64,000 nucleotides of DNA, taken from the NCBI GenBank assembly GCA_003956705.1, contig QZCP01000312.1, positions 156,749 through 220,748 on the forward strand, in the 5' to 3' direction. Both the position numbers and the translations under genes were made by a program. The notes beneath the pieces are model-generated. The model saw only the letters and a list, made by a program, of their open reading frames with translations. It was not told the origin of the DNA and made no database searches. Of this stretch, positions 61,352 to 64,000 are shown piece by piece. Positions within the stretch are counted from its first letter, which is position 1, and each line of letters starts with the position of its first letter. Source of the stretch: Brevipalpus yothersi (lineage: Eukaryota; Arthropoda; Arachnida; Trombidiformes; Tenuipalpidae).

Positions 61352-61502
61352 TATTTTCATCGGGCACCTCCAAACTCATGGCAAATAAATCCTACACATT
61401 TTCATTGTACAATATTGGAGAAATTTTCAACTTTCTCTTGAGGGCTCTTGAGATATGAGTGTTTCGAATCCATACTATTAATCTTAAACACACTGTATAT
61501 GC
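61352..61502. repeat. Dispersed short repeat, copy 3
   Basis: Matches copy 1 along its length: CTCATGGCAAATAAATCCTACAC, TTGAGATATGAGTGTTTCGAA, and the TTAAACACACTGTATA end. Confidence 0.55.
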
Positions 61503-62691
61503 TTTATTTGTCTCTCTTCCCTCCTTTTCTCACCTCGGTTGGGTCAGTACTAGAGACTGCTCTCATTCAAAAAGCCAGCAAGGCTTTCCACAGATTGTTG
61601 CATGGTGCTCAGGCCAAGGAATTGGCCTAAGCATACAGGGATCAGCAAGATCTCTTATATTCTCTTATAGCCCTCAAATTCCCCCCCCCCCACCGCTCGC
61701 AGCTACATGAAATGAACACTTTTCTCTGTTAGGACACAGTTAGTATGTTTTCTCCTCTCATGGAATGAGACTGAACTCTGTCCAATTTCTGATCGAAATC
61801 AGTTATGTATATCTTCCTTACATTAAACTTTTTCATTTACATTGTATTATAAAACAGTTCGTTTTGTCTCCGTTCTCTCCAATACAAATCTCAAATTTTC
61901 TGGATTGTTTAAGATCCTGAAAAAGCAAAAAACGATGATTCGTTTGAACTCACAGAAGTCTCTCCTAGCTTGAAGCGTGTTACTAGATGAATCTGCAAAT
62001 TTTCAGAGAGTCCCATGCATTACAATCCTAGTGAACATATTATAACACTCTATCCATCATGTTAACAAGCTGACAACAAAACAAAATACTCTAATCTGCT
62101 GACTTACTCTGTTTCTTGAGCTACTCCTGGCTGAACATGGAAAGATTTGCATCCTATGTTCTCCCATGAGACACATCCTTCGGGTGAAGAATAACATGAA
62201 GATCTCAAGGGCTACTAAGATATACTGTAGATTGCTGAGAGCAAAATTGACTCAGATTTTTGCTTCTAACTATCCGAAAACAATTATCTGTGTGATATTA
62301 ATCTTCCGTTTACGCCCGTGGGCTAAACTATAACGAATTTTGTGTAGCTAAATTTTGGAAATAAACTCAAATCAGAATCAGCGTCAAAGACTAGTGCTGT
62401 GTTGAGCTTGGAAATGAATAGGAAAGATTCCGTGTTTCAGGTGATGAGATGAATGGGAAATCAATAGGAATCATGTAATATGACTACTTCACCATCAAAA
62501 ATTTTTTTGATCAGAAGAGGGTAGGTTCCATTCTACTCCTCTCTGAAAACAGATTCTGTGAGTCCCGGATACAATTATAATTATTATTTATTATTATTTT
62601 TCAACATGGCAATGAGGAACGGATTATTCCAACTTCTCGGCACCTTGACAATGGATCGAAATTGGTTGGGGCGTCAAAGCAGCAGAGATAC
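61503..62691. other. Gene-poor DNA
   Basis: No gene recognised. A run of 11 C lies at 61681-61691, followed by CACCGCTCGC, unusual in this AT-rich context. Confidence 0.45.
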
Positions 62692-62942
62692 TCAATGCTG
62701 TTGGTTATTATCAGCGTCGGATGAACACTCAGCCAGATGTATCAGAGCTGATTTTCTTGCTGTTACGGTATCTATCAAGCCTTTTTCTAGGTAATCAGCC
62801 GTTCTGAGGATTTTCACAAGGCTGCCCTCTTCGTTGTGAAGCTTACAGTATTCGATGAGATCTGTAATAGTTTGTTTCATCTGAGACAACTCTCCATGGT
62901 TATCACGGAGTCGAAACTTCAGAGAATAGTATTGGAGATCAC
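62692..62942 (-). CDS. Possible last exon of an unidentified minus-strand gene
   Basis: After a TTTGCTCTAG acceptor (62943-62944), 82 codons run to a stop at 62692. The product is charged and helical, with mixed composition unlike the surrounding repeats: LQYYSLKFRLRDNHGELSQM, EYCKLHNEEGSLVKIL, and a Gln/Asn-rich end. No family is recognised. It may belong with the possible exon at 63466-63586, but the join was not established. Confidence 0.35.
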
Positions 62943-63465
62943 CTAGAGCAAAGATAAATTTGAAATTCTGGATAGAGTCAGGAACTTACAATCGACTTAC
63001 ACCGAATCAGCTCGAAAGTAGTACCCATCAAGACTGGATATGGGTGACAAAATTGAAAATTAAGAACTTCAGAATCATAAAATTTGATTGCCTTAAACAC
63101 TCACCAAAAATGCACAACCAAAGATTACTCGACATATTTGTGGAGATTTCCTCTTAGCTTAAATATAAAGTTGTACGAAGGAATATACGACCATAGAACG
63201 TATTGAGATATCAATTAATCCCACCAATCAACTCCCAAACTGTGCTCTGGATATATCGATCCAATGATATTTAAATATACATATATCAATTCTACTGAGA
63301 GAAAGAGGATGAAGTCGGTAATACATCCCCCTCTGGTGGGCTGTTCTTCCAAGCTCATATCATTGGAATTCATTTTAGTGTTGAGAATAGTATTTGGAAA
63401 TAATTTTCCATCTTTCTCTTTATTTTCCGAAAATAAGTCATTGCGCTTACTTCAAGTTTTGCTTT

Positions 63466-63586
63466 TGGTTTCAGATTCTCACCTATCATAAAGCCATCTG
63501 GGTCCCCTCTATAAGATGGTTGGTGTTTGCTTGATTCAGGCTGAACCACCATCTTCGTGATGAAAATGTTCGCTTGATTTTCCTAG
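63466..63586 (-). CDS. Possible internal exon of an unidentified minus-strand gene
   Basis: A CACTCTAG acceptor on the right and a GAA|GTAAGC donor on the left enclose about 40 codons reading ENQANIFITKMVVQPESSKH and onward through YRGDPDGFMIGENLKPKAKL. The composition is protein-like, but the family is unknown. A third stretch at about 63660-63758, behind a TTTGCACAG acceptor, could be another exon. Confidence 0.28.
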
Positions 63587-64000
63587 AGTGATTCGAATTG
63601 TGAGCTAAGCTTCTGCAGTTCTCAGTTTTGAATCCTGATTGTTGATTAAATTAGATTCTTCATGGATCAATGGCAACGAGGTCCGACCCAATCTCTATGT
63701 GGTGCTGACTGGGTGAGGCTAACTGGGCAATGGCATTCTTCAGTGAATCCATAATCATCTGTGCAAAATTATCAGATCATGATTCTTGTCGCGGAATGAG
63801 AGGAACATTTAATGAAATTGTAAGAAGCCAGATACAACGGGAATATTCATAGTATTCACCCCTAGATAGATAGGTGAACCATGAAAACTGGTTCCAACTT
63901 GGAAGAGAATGGGTGGAGAAAAGAGAGAGAGAAAGAGAGAATTCTTTTTCAAAAATCCCCATGTTGGCATATCGTGTTTTGTACACACACATACACACAT

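Noticed and set aside
1..64000. CRISPR arrays, rRNA and tRNA genes
   Set aside because: No regularly spaced repeats with unique spacers and no tRNA T-loop or rRNA signature were seen when reading both strands. A tRNAscan-type search could still find a divergent tRNA.

Overview
The window is nuclear DNA of an arthropod, most probably an acariform mite. The evidence is indirect: protein-coding exons with short GT-AG introns (about 50-110 bp), low overall GC, very dense (GA)n/(TC)n microsatellites, a single-PH-domain gene of the outspread/MPRIP family, and a tandem array of cytosolic, bacterial-type UDP-glycosyltransferases of the kind reported from mites. Species cannot be decided from the sequence alone. 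Two assembly gaps (15311-15389 and 44861-45001) both sit in microsatellites.

Layout. (1) 1-20.7 kb: three minus-strand exons (20562-20714, 10720-10937, 7501-7615) join in frame to give one PH domain of the outspread/MPRIP family. Almost everything else to 18.7 kb is its intronic DNA, crowded with purine/pyrimidine tracts. An intronless Rh-family (ammonium-transporter-like) gene (18716-20386, plus strand) is nested in the 9.6 kb intron; both pore histidines of the family appear to be replaced. (2) 22.8-28.5 kb, minus strand: a small secreted Ala/Gln-rich protein (3 exons, TATA box) and a five-exon gene for an unidentified, about 1,104-residue, low-complexity protein with a C-terminal membrane anchor. 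(3) 29.2-35.6 kb: a relic of a retroelement integrase and a ten-exon organic-anion transporter (OATP/SLCO), with diverged ~300 bp direct repeats on either side. (4) 35.8-51.5 kb: six intact UDP-glycosyltransferase genes and one decayed copy, all on the minus strand, each intact gene with one intron at the same site just before the catalytic-histidine motif. VPS25 (ESCRT-II) lies among them on the plus strand. (5) 51.5-64 kb: gene-poor and repeat-rich. It holds an inverted ~1 kb copy of the UGT4-VPS25 interval with an eighth, truncated UGT, a fold-back structure, a CCTAA-containing tandem repeat, a dispersed short repeat family and possible exons of an unrecognised minus-strand gene.

The functional theme of 31-55 kb is handling of small hydrophobic molecules: sugar conjugation by UGTs beside an organic-anion transporter. 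Co-operation between these neighbours is inference. No CRISPR array, rRNA or tRNA gene was seen.
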